Made by a program: the position numbers and the translations under genes. A DNA stretch of 64,000 bases, from positions 235,006 through 299,005 of the forward strand of contig NZ_JAPZVP010000002.1 in NCBI RefSeq assembly GCF_027622875.1, given 5' to 3'. Shown here piece after piece: positions 48,619 through 57,294 of this stretch. The notes below the pieces were generated by a model. That model saw nothing but the letters and a program-made list of their open reading frames with translations. It was not told the DNA's origin and did no database searches. How positions within the stretch are numbered: the first letter of the stretch is position 1; each line of letters starts with the position of its first letter. The stretch is from Glycomyces luteolus. Its GTDB lineage: Bacteria > Actinomycetota > Actinomycetes > Mycobacteriales > Micromonosporaceae.

Positions 48619-49877
48619 CCGTTCGTCTTGAAATCGGTGGACGCGTCGAGTCGGGCGGGGTCGAGGGCGTGCTCGATGACCATGGCGCCCGCGCCGATCG
48701 CGCCGCTGGTCTCGCCGGTGCGGGCGGCCGCGATGCGGAGGTGCCTGGTGGCCAGCGGGAGCGACCGCTGGTAGATGACCTCGCGGACGCCCGCGATGAG
48801 GTGGTCGCCGGCGAGTGAGAGGGAGCCGCCGATGACGATGATCGACGGGTTGAAGAAGTTGACGGCCCCGGCGAGGACTTCGCCGATGTCGCGTCCGGCC
48901 TGGCGGACGAGGCGGAGGGCGGGGACGGAGCCGGAGCGGGCGAGTTCGACGACGTCGAGGGAGCCGCCCGCGCGGATCCCCTGCTCGGTGAGGTGCTTGG
49001 CGATGGCCGCGCCGGAGGCGACGGCTTCGAGGCAGCCGGTGTTGCCGCAGCGGCAGGGGACGTCGTCGGCGCCGGCGACGCGGATGTGCCCCATGTCGCC
49101 CGCTGCGCCTTGCGCTCCCCTGTAGACCTGGCCGCTCGCGATGATGCCGCAGCCGATGCCGGTGGCGGCCTTGACGAACAGCAGGTGCGCGTACTCGGGC
49201 CAGGCGGTGAAGTGCTCGCCGAGGGCCATGATGTTGACGTCGTTGTCGACCATGACGGGCACCGGGATGCGTTCGCGCACATAGGCGGGGACGTCGAAGC
49301 CGTCCCAGCCGGGCATGATCGGCGGGTTGACGGCGCGGCCGGTGCCGTGCTCGACGGGCCCGGGGAGGCCGATGCCGACGCCCAGGAGATCGGCGGCGGG
49401 GCGGCCGACCTCGGCGAGGAGCGCGAGGCCGTGTTCGACGGTCCAGTCGAGGACGGCCTCGGGGCCCAAGGCGATGTCGAGGTCGGCGCTGGTGACGGCG
49501 AGGACGCTTCCGGCGAGGTCGGTGACGGCGAGGCGGGCGTGGGCGGCGCCGAGGTCGGCGCCGAGGACGATGCGCGCGGCGGGGTTGAACGCGAAGGTGG
49601 CCGGGGGCCTGCCGCCGGTGGAGGCGGTCTCGCCGGTGGGGGCGATGAGCCCGGCGGCGAGGAGGGCGTCGATGCGGCCGGTGACGGTGGAGCGGGCGAG
49701 TCCGGTGAGGGCCGCGAGTTCGGAGCGGGTCCGCGGGGCGCCGTCGCGAAGGAGCCGGAGCAGCGCTCCGGCGCCGGCCGAGGCCCCGGGGGCGCCACGG
49801 CGGGGCACGGTTGAACCAGGCGCCGTCGAACCATCTGTCACTCCCATAGTCAACCACACGGGTTCGGACGCTGACAT
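48615..49877 (-). CDS. ROK family transcriptional regulator
   Basis: A 420-residue NagC/XylR-type repressor. The N-terminal winged helix reads GAPRTRSELAALTGLARSTVTGRIDALLAAG, with GRPPATFAFNP at the wing. The ROK domain follows: phosphate loop VLGADLGAAHARLAV, and the zinc motif CRCGNTGCLEAV complete with Cys residues. It senses a sugar or sugar phosphate. ATG 49877 is the furthest start (ATG 49847 possible). It heads an operon with the aldo/keto reductase and faces the isomerase operon. Confidence 0.92.
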   Translation of the reverse strand: MSASEPVWLTMGVTDGSTAPGSTVPRRGAPGASAGAGALLRLLRDGAPRTRSELAALTGLARSTVTGRIDALLAAGLIAPTGETASTGGRPPATFAFNPAARIVLGADLGAAHARLAVTDLAGSVLAVTSADLDIALGPEAVLDWTVEHGLALLAEVGRPAADLLGVGIGLPGPVEHGTGRAVNPPIMPGWDGFDVPAYVRERIPVPVMVDNDVNIMALGEHFTAWPEYAHLLFVKAATGIGCGIIASGQVYRGAQGAAGDMGHIRVAGADDVPCRCGNTGCLEAVASGAAIAKHLTEQGIRAGGSLDVVELARSGSVPALRLVRQAGRDIGEVLAGAVNFFNPSIIVIGGSLSLAGDHLIAGVREVIYQRSLPLATRHLRIAAARTGETSGAIGAGAMVIEHALDPARLDASTDFKTNG

Positions 49878-49879
49878 GA

Positions 49880-49897
49880 CGTAACTCTCTCATTACG
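49880..49897. promoter_or_regulatory. Candidate operator between the ROK and isomerase operons
   Basis: CGTAA (49880-49884) and TTACG (49893-49897) separated by CTCTCTCA form a short inverted repeat right at the ROK start. The arms are short, so this is only a candidate. Confidence 0.3.
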
Positions 49898-49930
49898 CCG
49901 ACAACTTTTGCTTGTGCTCTGTCAGAATGG

Positions 49931-50068
49931 GTGCTGCCGCAGGAGCCGATCACGGAGGCCGACTTGGACGACTACCTCGAACGCAACGCCGACATGCCCT
50001 CGCCGCACTGCGGCGAGTCCGGCGGCGAGGACCTGCCCGGATGCCGCGACGACTGGCGCGACCGTTGA
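49931..50068 (+). CDS. Small acidic protein upstream of the sugar isomerase
   Basis: A 45-codon frame: MLPQEPITEADLDDYLERNA, followed by DMPSPHCGESGGEDLPGCRD and DWRDR. The composition is acidic with two Cys. GTG 49931 has no good Shine-Dalgarno, but an internal TTG 49964 follows GGAGG at five bases. The stop overlaps the TTG start of the isomerase (TTGA at 50065-50068), and no other ribosome site serves that gene, so coupled translation is likely. Not recognised in any family. Confidence 0.45.
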   Translation: MLPQEPITEADLDDYLERNADMPSPHCGESGGEDLPGCRDDWRDR

Positions 50069-50910
50069 CCCGGAGCATCGGCGTCAACACCTGGGTCTGG
50101 GCCTCGCCGCTCGACGACGAGGCCCTCGCCCGGCTCGCAGTGCGCGTGCGCGACTGGGGCTTCGACGCCATCGAGCTCCCCGTCGAGAACCCCGGCGACT
50201 GGGACCCGCAGCGCGCCGATGAAATCCTGAAAGGACTCGGCCTCGGCGCCACCGTGGTGCTCGTGATGGGCCCGGGCCGCGAGCTCGTCGACGCCCCGCG
50301 CGACGTGGTCGCCCGGACCCAGGACTACCTGCGCCGCGTCGTCGACGCCGCCGTCACGGTGGGCTCCAAGGTCATCGCCGGACCGGCCTACGCCTCCGTC
50401 GGCCGCACCTGGCGCGTCCAGGACCGGTCGGCCGCCTACCGCGACCTGCGCGAGCACCTCGCCCCGGTCGCCGACTACGCCGCCGAACGCGGCGTCACCG
50501 TCGCCGTCGAGCCGTTGAACCGCTACGAGACCAGCCTCATCAACACCGTCGACCAGGCACTCGATGCACTCGACGGTCTTCCGGGCACCGCGCTGGCCCT
50601 CGACGTCTACCACATGAACATCGAGGAGACCGACATCCCGGCGGCGATCATCCGCGCCGGGGACCGGATCGGGCACGTCCAGGTGAGCGGTAACGACCGC
50701 GGCTCGCCCGGCAGCGACCACCTCCCATGGGGTGAGATCCTGCACGCGCTCGACCTGGCCGGTTATCCCGGCCCCCTTGTCATCGAGTCCTTCACCGCGC
50801 ACAATGCGACTATCGCGACGGCCGCTTCCATCTGGCGGCCGCTCGCGCCGACCCAAGACGCCCTCGCCGTCGACGGACTGACCTATCTGAGGAGTCTCAC
50901 GGATGCCTAG
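50065..50910 (+). CDS. Sugar phosphate isomerase/epimerase (TIM barrel), 1
   Basis: A 281-residue AP-endonuclease-2/xylose-isomerase-like TIM barrel. It starts (from TTG) with [12 protein letters not shown]. Metal/substrate residues lie in [10 protein letters not shown] (Glu), [11 protein letters not shown] (Asp, His), [10 protein letters not shown] and PLVIESF (Glu), the D-tagatose/psicose 3-epimerase layout. A TTG start at 50065 is chosen because conservation begins there and it overlaps the preceding small ORF stop. It overlaps the next gene by eight bases. Confidence 0.88.
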   Translation: MTRSIGVNTWVWASPLDDEALARLAVRVRDWGFDAIELPVENPGDWDPQRADEILKGLGLGATVVLVMGPGRELVDAPRDVVARTQDYLRRVVDAAVTVGSKVIAGPAYASVGRTWRVQDRSAAYRDLREHLAPVADYAAERGVTVAVEPLNRYETSLINTVDQALDALDGLPGTALALDVYHMNIEETDIPAAIIRAGDRIGHVQVSGNDRGSPGSDHLPWGEILHALDLAGYPGPLVIESFTAHNATIATAASIWRPLAPTQDALAVDGLTYLRSLTDA

Positions 50911-51904
50911 ACCGATCACACTGTTCACCGGCCAGTGGGCCGACCTGCCGTTCGAGGAGGTGTGCCGACTCGCCGCGGGCTGGGGCTACGACGGGCTCGA
51001 GGTCGCCTGCTGGGGCGACCACCTCGACGTGGTGCGGGCCGCCGAGGACGACGACTACGTCGCCGAGCGCAAGGCGATCCTCGAATCGCACGGGCTGGGA
51101 TTGTGGACGATCTCCAACCACCTGGTGGGCCAAGCGGTCTGCGACGACCCGATCGACGACCGCCACAAGGCGATCGTGCCCTCCCGCGTGTGGGGCGACG
51201 GCGAACCCGAGGGCGTGCGGCGGCGCGCCGCCGAGGAGATGAAGGCGACCGCGCGGGCCGCCGCGAGACTCGGCGTCGACACCGTCGTCGGCTTCACCGG
51301 CTCGGCCGTGTGGAAGTACGTGGCGATGTTCCCGCCGGTCTCGGAGGCGGTCATCGAGGCGGGCTACGACGACTTCGCGGCCCGCTGGAACCCGATCCTC
51401 GACGTGTTCGACGAGGTCGGCGTCCGGTTCGCGCACGAGGTGCACCCCTCCGAGATCGCCTACGACTACTGGTCGACGCACCGCACCCTCGAAGCGGTCG
51501 GGCACCGCACCGCGTTCGGGCTCAACTGGGACCCGAGCCACATGGTGTGGCAGGACATCGACCCGGCGGCGTTCCTGTGGGACTTCCGGGAGCGGATCTA
51601 CCACGTGGACTGCAAGGACACCCGCAAGCGCTTCGACGGCCGCAACGGCCGCCTCTCCTCGCACCTGCCCTGGGGCGACCCGCGGCGCGGCTGGGACTTC
51701 GTGTCCACCGGCCACGGCGACGTGCCGTGGGAGGACTGCTTCCGCGTGCTCAACGCGATCGGCTACGCGGGCCCGATCTCGATCGAGTGGGAGGACGCGG
51801 GCATGGACCGCCTCCGCGGGGCGCCCGAAGCCCTTGCGTACGTGCGGGACCTGAACTTCGACCGGCCCGCCGCGTCCTTCGACGCCGCGTTCAGCTCCGA
51901 ATAG
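50903..51904 (+). CDS. Sugar phosphate isomerase/epimerase (TIM barrel), 2
   Basis: A 333-residue relative of the previous protein with a longer barrel insert. Key stretches are [28 protein letters not shown] (Glu, His), [13 protein letters not shown] (Asp, His), IYHVDCKDT and [10 protein letters not shown] (Glu). It starts eight bases inside the first isomerase gene. Together with the ROK regulator and the aldo/keto reductase it forms a small carbohydrate-catabolic module; substrate is unknown and no transporter is present. Confidence 0.9.
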   Translation: MPRPITLFTGQWADLPFEEVCRLAAGWGYDGLEVACWGDHLDVVRAAEDDDYVAERKAILESHGLGLWTISNHLVGQAVCDDPIDDRHKAIVPSRVWGDGEPEGVRRRAAEEMKATARAAARLGVDTVVGFTGSAVWKYVAMFPPVSEAVIEAGYDDFAARWNPILDVFDEVGVRFAHEVHPSEIAYDYWSTHRTLEAVGHRTAFGLNWDPSHMVWQDIDPAAFLWDFRERIYHVDCKDTRKRFDGRNGRLSSHLPWGDPRRGWDFVSTGHGDVPWEDCFRVLNAIGYAGPISIEWEDAGMDRLRGAPEALAYVRDLNFDRPAASFDAAFSSE

Positions 51905-51913
51905 GACCGATTT

Positions 51914-52023
51914 CGGGCCGCGGGGGCGGGGCGCGCGCGCCGCGGGCCCGCCGGCCCGGGGGGCGCCACCCCCCCCCCGGGGCCCCCCCCCCGCCCGCCC
52001 CCCCCCCCCCGCGCCCCCGCGGC
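51914..52023. repeat. G/C-only tract, probable assembly artefact
   Basis: About 110 bases of nearly pure G and C with long C runs lie in the gap between two converging genes, where a strong terminator hairpin would be expected. The texture matches the tract at 16511. The true sequence is probably different or longer. Confidence 0.65.
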
Positions 52024-52034
52024 CCTTGGGCTCC

Positions 52035-53393
52035 CTACGCGAAGGCGAAGATCGGCGGGAACGCCAGCACCACGACCCATGCCCACGCGGCGTACACCGG
52101 CACGTAGTCGGTCTGCCAGCGCTCGAGCCGCGCGAACGGCTTGCGGCCCTTGATGATCGACCAGTACAGCCAGGCCGACCAGGCGAGGTTGACGAACAGG
52201 ATCAGGTTCTCGCCGAGCGCCGCGCTCTTGTTGGGCGTGAAGCCCCACTCGGTGATGCGGCCGGTGATCGCGACGAGCACGAGCACGTCGATGAGCAGGG
52301 CGCTCACGATGAGCGCGAGCTGCGTCCAGTCGAAGAACCCGGCGGGCGCGCCCGGGTCGCGGGCTGAGATCGAGTACAGGACCAGGCCGAGGACGACGAC
52401 CAGGAGCAGGTCGAACAGGATGAGCATGTCGCGTTCGACGTCGATCGCGTTGGTGGTCACGGCGATCGCGACGAGCACGGCTGCGAGGGTCACCGCGAAG
52501 AGGGGCGTGAAGACGCGGGTGAGGACCGGCGCCATGTTCTCGATGACGCTCTGCTTCGCCTCGACCAGCCACGCGGCGACGACCACGGCGGCCGCACCGC
52601 CGCAGGGGACGAGCCATTCGCTGATGAACGTCTCGGCGTCGATCCCGATGGCGCTGAAGGTGCCCACGGTGATGCCGGTGAGCACGCCGCCGCCGAGGCA
52701 GATGAGCACGAAGTAGATGAACCACTCGCCGGTGAAGCGGATGAAGTCCATGCGCTTCTGGCCCGAGCGCCAATCGCCTGCGGCGTAGGCGATGCCGACG
52801 ACGATCCACAGCGCCAGCGGCAGGTGGATCGCGGTGAGCACTATGGACTGCGAGTCGTCGTCGAGCCGGTAGGCGTTGGCGGCGACGGCCCCGAGCGCGA
52901 ACAGGCCGATGAGCGCGGCGGCGGTGCCGCGGTCGACGCCGCGCCGCCACGCGAAGTAGACGGTGAGCGGCGCGAGGACGAGCAGGCCCAGGTTGCGCAG
53001 GTAGAAGGCCGCGCTGTCGTCGAACCCGAAGCCGAAGAGCGCGGGGAGTTTCACCGCGAGCACGGCGAGGGCCGCGCAGGCGATCATGACGAGGAGTCCG
53101 CGGCGGCGCTCGGCTTCGGCGGGCGCGTCGTCGGTGAGCACGAGCTGCTTCCACAGCCGGTCGGAGTGCTCGCGGGCGAACTCGCGCGAGAGCTCGTCCA
53201 TGCGGCCCATGCGCTTCACGGCGATGAGGAAGGCCTCGTCGGGGCGCAGGCCCGTGGCGGTGAGGTCGGCGACGCGCTCGCGGAGGTGGTCTTCGAGTTC
53301 GTCGACGTCGGCGCCGCTGACGGCGCGGCGGCGGAGCATGTAGGTCCGCCATTCGGCGATCTGGGTTTCGAGCTCGGTGTCGTCCACGGTCAT
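52035..53393 (-). CDS. Permease-prefix-type multispan membrane protein
   Basis: A 452-residue protein. The soluble N-terminal 85 residues have the style of the 'permease prefix' domain (ETQIAEWRTYMLRRRAVSGA, LEDHLRERVADL, EAFLIAVKRMG). About ten hydrophobic spans follow to the C-terminus. The function is unknown. It starts two bases after the PadR stop, with GAGGGGTGAG before ATG 53393; PadR/prefix-membrane pairs are common and usually autoregulated. The 3' end abuts a suspect G/C tract but the stop is clear. Confidence 0.82.
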   Translation of the reverse strand: MTVDDTELETQIAEWRTYMLRRRAVSGADVDELEDHLRERVADLTATGLRPDEAFLIAVKRMGRMDELSREFAREHSDRLWKQLVLTDDAPAEAERRRGLLVMIACAALAVLAVKLPALFGFGFDDSAAFYLRNLGLLVLAPLTVYFAWRRGVDRGTAAALIGLFALGAVAANAYRLDDDSQSIVLTAIHLPLALWIVVGIAYAAGDWRSGQKRMDFIRFTGEWFIYFVLICLGGGVLTGITVGTFSAIGIDAETFISEWLVPCGGAAAVVVAAWLVEAKQSVIENMAPVLTRVFTPLFAVTLAAVLVAIAVTTNAIDVERDMLILFDLLLVVVLGLVLYSISARDPGAPAGFFDWTQLALIVSALLIDVLVLVAITGRITEWGFTPNKSAALGENLILFVNLAWSAWLYWSIIKGRKPFARLERWQTDYVPVYAAWAWVVVLAFPPIFAFA

Positions 53394-53394
53394 C

Positions 53395-53763
53395 TCACCC
53401 CTCCAACACGGGCGACGCGGTCGGTCCGATCGACCGCGTGGCCTTCCAGATGTCTTGCAGCGCTTCGGTGACGGCGTCCCACTGCTTGCGCTGCTCGGCC
53501 AGTTCCCTTCGGCCCGAGGGGGTGATGGCGTAGTACTTGCGGCGGCGCCCGCCTTCGGGGGTGCGCCAGCTGGCCTCGACGTGACCGAGCCGTTCGAGGC
53601 GGTGGAGGAGGGGGTAGAGCAGGCCTTCGGTCCATTCGAGGCGGCCGCCGGAGCGCTCGGCGATCGCTTTGAGGATGGCGTAGCCGTAGCTCTCCTCCTC
53701 GGCGAGGATGCCGAGGACCAGCGGTGTCGCCGAGGCGGCGACGAGGTCTTTGGCGATGTGCAT
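53395..53763 (-). CDS. PadR family transcriptional regulator
   Basis: A 122-residue PadR winged helix: PLVLGILAEEESYGYAILKAI, the recognition part EGLLYPLLHRLERLGHV and wing GRRRKYYAITPSG, then a short C-terminal dimer helix. It is probably a repressor of its own two-gene operon with the membrane protein. Confidence 0.93.
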   Translation of the reverse strand: MHIAKDLVAASATPLVLGILAEEESYGYAILKAIAERSGGRLEWTEGLLYPLLHRLERLGHVEASWRTPEGGRRRKYYAITPSGRRELAEQRKQWDAVTEALQDIWKATRSIGPTASPVLEG

Positions 53764-53805
53764 GAGGGGCGCCTCCTAAACCCTAGTAGTTCTATGCCTT
53801 GAGGT

Positions 53806-53820
53806 GCTATGCATCGTAGC
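53806..53820. promoter_or_regulatory. Candidate PadR operator
   Basis: GCTATGCATCGTAGC (53806-53820) has GCTA/TAGC ends and lies about 45 bases ahead of padR. A similar TAGTTCTATGCC stretch sits nearer the gene. Imperfect symmetry; a candidate only. Confidence 0.35.
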
Positions 53821-54048
53821 GCTAGGGTTCGCGGCCCGTCAACTCGTGCCTCGGCGGGTCCACGCCGGCGTCCAGCGGGTGAGCGCGCCCGCCCCCGGAA
53901 ACGCGACACGCCGCCGCACGCCGGTGCGACGGCGTTCGGGGCGGATTCTTGTCGTACCTCTGCGGGACGGCGTCTTTTTCACTGGTAGTGGCGAAGGTGG
54001 GATCGGGTGGGTACCCGGGGCCGCCCATATGGGCGGATTTCGGTCGGT

Positions 54049-54711
54049 TCAGACCTCCGGCCGACCGATCTGCAGCTTCTCGAAATCGAGCACGAGATCG
54101 GCGCGGCGCCGGACCGCGCGGATGCGTTCGGCGTTGCGCTCATCGACCTCGGCCACCCAAGCGCGGGCCCGCTCCGGCGACTTCCCGAACCGCTCGTGGC
54201 GCGCGACCAGCCGCGCCAGGCGCAGCGGCTCGGGCGCCTCGCAGTACCAGACCTCGGTGAGCGCGGCGCGCACCGAGGGCCAGGGCCCGGTCTCGTCGAG
54301 CAGGTAGTTCCCCTCGGTCACCACGACGTCGGCAGTGGGCGGCACCGCGATCGCCCCGGCGACGGGCTCGCCGATCCGCCGGTCGAACTCCGGCGCGTAG
54401 ACCGTCGCTTCCCGTTCCGCCGCAATGCGTTCCAGCAGCGCCCGGTACCCGTGGCCGTCGAACGTGTCGATCGCGCCCTTGCGGTCGCGGCGGCCGAGTC
54501 GCACGAGTTCGGCGTTCGCGAGGTGGAACCCGTCCATCGGCACCTGCACCGCCCGCCGCCGCTCGGGGTCGAGCGCGTGCGCGAGCCACGCGGCGGCGGT
54601 CGACTTGCCCGCGCCTGGGCAGCCCGCGATCCCGATGAGTACCCGCCCGCCGCCCGCGCGGAGGTCCTGCGCGCGGTCCAACAAGAGCTGAGGGTCGTCT
54701 GCGATGTCCAC
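54049..54711 (-). CDS. P-loop nucleoside/sugar kinase-like protein
   Basis: A 220-residue kinase of the uridine kinase/CoaA-like group (often called nucleoside/nucleotide kinase family). Walker A GIAGCPGAGKST is near the N-terminus. MDGFHLANAEL is the substrate-binding part; VVTEGNYLL is Walker B-like. The C-terminus is VRRRADLVLDF. It probably phosphorylates a small sugar or nucleoside. GTG 54711 is chosen because conservation begins just after; the frame is open further upstream. Confidence 0.85.
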   Translation of the reverse strand: MDIADDPQLLLDRAQDLRAGGGRVLIGIAGCPGAGKSTAAAWLAHALDPERRRAVQVPMDGFHLANAELVRLGRRDRKGAIDTFDGHGYRALLERIAAEREATVYAPEFDRRIGEPVAGAIAVPPTADVVVTEGNYLLDETGPWPSVRAALTEVWYCEAPEPLRLARLVARHERFGKSPERARAWVAEVDERNAERIRAVRRRADLVLDFEKLQIGRPEV

Positions 54712-54809
54712 GCGCCCGAACCTATCCGACCGCTGGCGCGCGGGCGCGGGTCGGGCGCGAGCGTGAACGGAGTGATCCCGGCGAATCGGACATTGATGGG
54801 ACCGGTCTC

Positions 54810-54827
54810 GGCGAAGCTTGCGAGCCG
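54810..54827 (+). repeat. Single copy of the dispersed short repeat
   Basis: GGCGAAGCTTGCGAGCCG matches the repeat family at 3892, 24175 and 29754. It lies in the gap between the kinase and MFS genes. Confidence 0.6.
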
Positions 54828-54860
54828 CAGATTGGCGCGGTCCTAACCCTGCCTCCCGTC

Positions 54861-56288
54861 CTACGCCCGCACCCTCAGGCTCAATCCCACGTTCACCAGG
54901 GCCGTCGCCCCCTGGGCCGCGATCGTCCACGCGTACGCCGCCTGCACGCCGAGCTCAGGCGCCAGGGCCAGGAACACAGCCCCGAGCACCGCCACCCCCG
55001 AAGCGAGCGAGATCTGCTGGAACGTGGCCATCACGCCGCTGCCGACCCCGGCCCGCTCCGGCGGGACCTCGGCGAGCACCACCCGGAACAGCGTCGGCAA
55101 CTGCAGGCCCTGCCCGAAGCCGACGGCGAGCAGCGCCGGGGCCATCGCGAGCGCCGCCGTCCCCGACCACGTCGACGTGACTGTCCACACCAGAGTGGCG
55201 AGTCCGGCGATCTGCACGACCACACCCCACGTCACCGCCCGCCCGCCGAGCCGCGGGGCCAACCTCGGCCCGAACGCGGACCCCGCGAAGAACGCCAGCG
55301 CGTACGGCACCAGCACGAACCCCGCCGCGACCGGCCCGTAGTCGAGCCCCTGCTGGATCGCGACCGCCGAGGCGAACAGGAACCCGCCGAACCCTCCCAT
55401 CGACAGCATCATCACCGGCAGCCCTCGCCGCATCCCAGGCAGCGCAAGGAGACTCGGCGGCAGCAGCGGCACCGCCCCGGCCCGCTCCTTGCGCCGCTGC
55501 ATGATGAGGAACACGCCCGCGGCGAACGGGAACGCCCCCAAGCAGATCCACGACCACGCCGGCCAGCCCGCCGCGCGCCCTTCGGTGAGCGGCACGAGCA
55601 GCAGCACCATCGCCGCGCCTAGCAGGACCGCGCCGAGCGGGTCGAGCGGCGCCGACTTCGGCGCGCGCGACTCCGGGACCGTGCGCAGCAGCAGGGCGGC
55701 CGCGATCGCCACGGCCGGGACGTTGATGAAGAACACTGAGCGCCAGCCGGTTCCGGCGATGTCCGCGCCGACCATGAACCCGCCGAGGATCTGCCCGAAC
55801 GCGAACGCGAGGCCCACGACGGCCCCGAACATGCCCATGGCGCGGGCCCGGCCGGCCCCGGAGGTCGTGGCCTGGATGGTCGCCATCGCCTGCGGCAGGC
55901 ACAGCGCCGCCGTGGCGCCCTGCAGCATCCGCGCCGCGACGAGCGCACCGCCCGTGGGGGCGAGCCCGCACAGCAGCGACGTGACGCCGAACCCGATGAG
56001 GCCCAGCACCATCAGCCGCCTGCGGCCGAAGGCGTCGCCGAGCCGCCCGCCGAGGACCAGCAGCGAGGCGTACGCCGTGGCGTACCCGGCCACGACGAGT
56101 TCGAGCGCCGCCGGTCCGGCGTCGAGGTCGGCGCCGATCGTCGGCAGCGCCACGTTCACGATAAACGCGTCCATAGAGGACAGTGAGGCGATGAGGAGGA
56201 TGGTGAAGAGCCCGGCCCCGGAGAGGCCGGCGCCCCGCGCGGGGGCATCGAGCGGCGCCGAAAGCGGCGCGCTGGCGGTCTGCGTCAT
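54861..56288 (-). CDS. DHA2-type MFS drug transporter
   Basis: A 475-residue major facilitator with about 14 spans (EmrB/QacA style). D in SSMDAFIVNVALPTI (span 1), motif A GGRLGDAFGRRR after span 2, and motif C-like GMFGAVVGLAFAFGQILGG in span 5. It most likely exports drugs or a metabolite by proton antiport. ATG 56288. It is divergent from an XRE/MmyB-type regulator. Confidence 0.92.
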   Translation of the reverse strand: MTQTASAPLSAPLDAPARGAGLSGAGLFTILLIASLSSMDAFIVNVALPTIGADLDAGPAALELVVAGYATAYASLLVLGGRLGDAFGRRRLMVLGLIGFGVTSLLCGLAPTGGALVAARMLQGATAALCLPQAMATIQATTSGAGRARAMGMFGAVVGLAFAFGQILGGFMVGADIAGTGWRSVFFINVPAVAIAAALLLRTVPESRAPKSAPLDPLGAVLLGAAMVLLLVPLTEGRAAGWPAWSWICLGAFPFAAGVFLIMQRRKERAGAVPLLPPSLLALPGMRRGLPVMMLSMGGFGGFLFASAVAIQQGLDYGPVAAGFVLVPYALAFFAGSAFGPRLAPRLGGRAVTWGVVVQIAGLATLVWTVTSTWSGTAALAMAPALLAVGFGQGLQLPTLFRVVLAEVPPERAGVGSGVMATFQQISLASGVAVLGAVFLALAPELGVQAAYAWTIAAQGATALVNVGLSLRVRA

Positions 56289-56313
56289 GCACCGACCTTG
56301 GCGCGGCGCCCAA

Positions 56314-56340
56314 CCCGGTATCTGATCGTCGTTATCCGGG
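56314..56340. promoter_or_regulatory. Candidate operator between DHA2 MFS and XRE regulator
   Basis: CCCGG (56314-56318) and CCGGG (56336-56340) flank a 17-base A/T-richer stretch, with inner AT dinucleotides in partial symmetry. It lies in the 100-base divergent gap. Weak evidence. Confidence 0.3.
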
Positions 56341-56388
56341 GACTGGAACCACCTGGCTCGCGGACTCGAACCGGGGCATCCTGGTGGG

Positions 56389-57285
56389 ATGGGAACCATG
56401 ACCGCGACCACCCCGACTGCGGACGCCGCCGGCGACGCGACCCCCGCCGAACCCCCGCACCTGGCCGAACGCCGCCGCGAACTCGCCGATTTCGTGCGTT
56501 CCCGCCGCGAGCGCCTCACCCCCGAAGTCGTCGGCCTCCCGCCCGGCCGCAGGCGCCGCACGCCCGGCCTGCGCCGCGAGGAGGTCGCGCAGCTCGCCTC
56601 CGTCGGCGTCTCCTGGTACACCTGGCTCGAGCAGGCCCGCGACATCACGGTCTCGCCGCAGGTCCTTGACGCGATCGCCCGCGCCCTCCGCCTCGACGCC
56701 CCCGAACGGTCCCACCTGTTCGGTCTCGCCGGTGCCGTCGACCCCGCTCCCAGACCCACCGGAGTCGAAGTGCCGCAGTCGCTTCGGGCCGTGCTGCGGC
56801 AGGTCGAGCCGTTCCCCGCGTCGATCCAGAACTGCCGCTACGACCTCCTGCAGTACAACCGCACGTTCAGCCGCCTGTTCACCGACCTCGACGCGCTGCC
56901 GCCGCGCGACCGCAACTGCATGTGGCTCGCCTTCATGGACCCCGGCTGGAAGCACGCCCTGGTCGAGCGGCGCGAGACCCTCGAGCTCATGGTCGCGAAC
57001 TTCCGGAGGTTCGGCACCGCCCACTACGAGGAGACGCATTGGCGCCAGCTCGTCGACAGGCTGCTCGCGGCCTCGCCCGAGTTCCGCGAGATCTGGGATC
57101 GGCGCAACGTCGCCGACAAGGTCCAGGAGATCAAGCTCTTCCGCAACCGCGACGTCGGCCTCGTGCGCCTCCACGCCGACCGGCTCTGGACCCAGCCCGG
57201 GTGGGGCATGCGCTTGACCGTCTTCAGCCCGGCCGACGACGAGACCGCTGAGAAGCTCGAACGCCTCCGGCGACTCGCCGGTTGA
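56389..57285 (+). CDS. XRE-family regulator with MmyB-like ligand domain
   Basis: A 298-residue regulator. The N-terminal helix-turn-helix reads RRRTPGLRREEVAQLASVGVSWYTWLEQ, the standard MmyB/HTH type. The C-terminal ligand-binding region has YDLLQYNRTFSRLF and ends VRLHADRLWTQPGWGMRLTVFSP. Homologues bind fatty-acid-like ligands and often sit beside the transporter or reductase they control. Here the divergent DHA2 exporter is the likely target. Start ATG 56389 (MGTM; ATG 56398 possible). Confidence 0.92.
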   Translation: MGTMTATTPTADAAGDATPAEPPHLAERRRELADFVRSRRERLTPEVVGLPPGRRRRTPGLRREEVAQLASVGVSWYTWLEQARDITVSPQVLDAIARALRLDAPERSHLFGLAGAVDPAPRPTGVEVPQSLRAVLRQVEPFPASIQNCRYDLLQYNRTFSRLFTDLDALPPRDRNCMWLAFMDPGWKHALVERRETLELMVANFRRFGTAHYEETHWRQLVDRLLAASPEFREIWDRRNVADKVQEIKLFRNRDVGLVRLHADRLWTQPGWGMRLTVFSPADDETAEKLERLRRLAG

Positions 57286-57294
57286 GGGCGGCGC

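Noticed and set aside
47686-48774. The open extension of DUF4132 copy 2 as a genuine fused domain
   Set aside because: It is the exact antisense of a well-supported aldo/keto reductase gene and has the Arg/Gly-rich texture of a GC-rich shadow frame.
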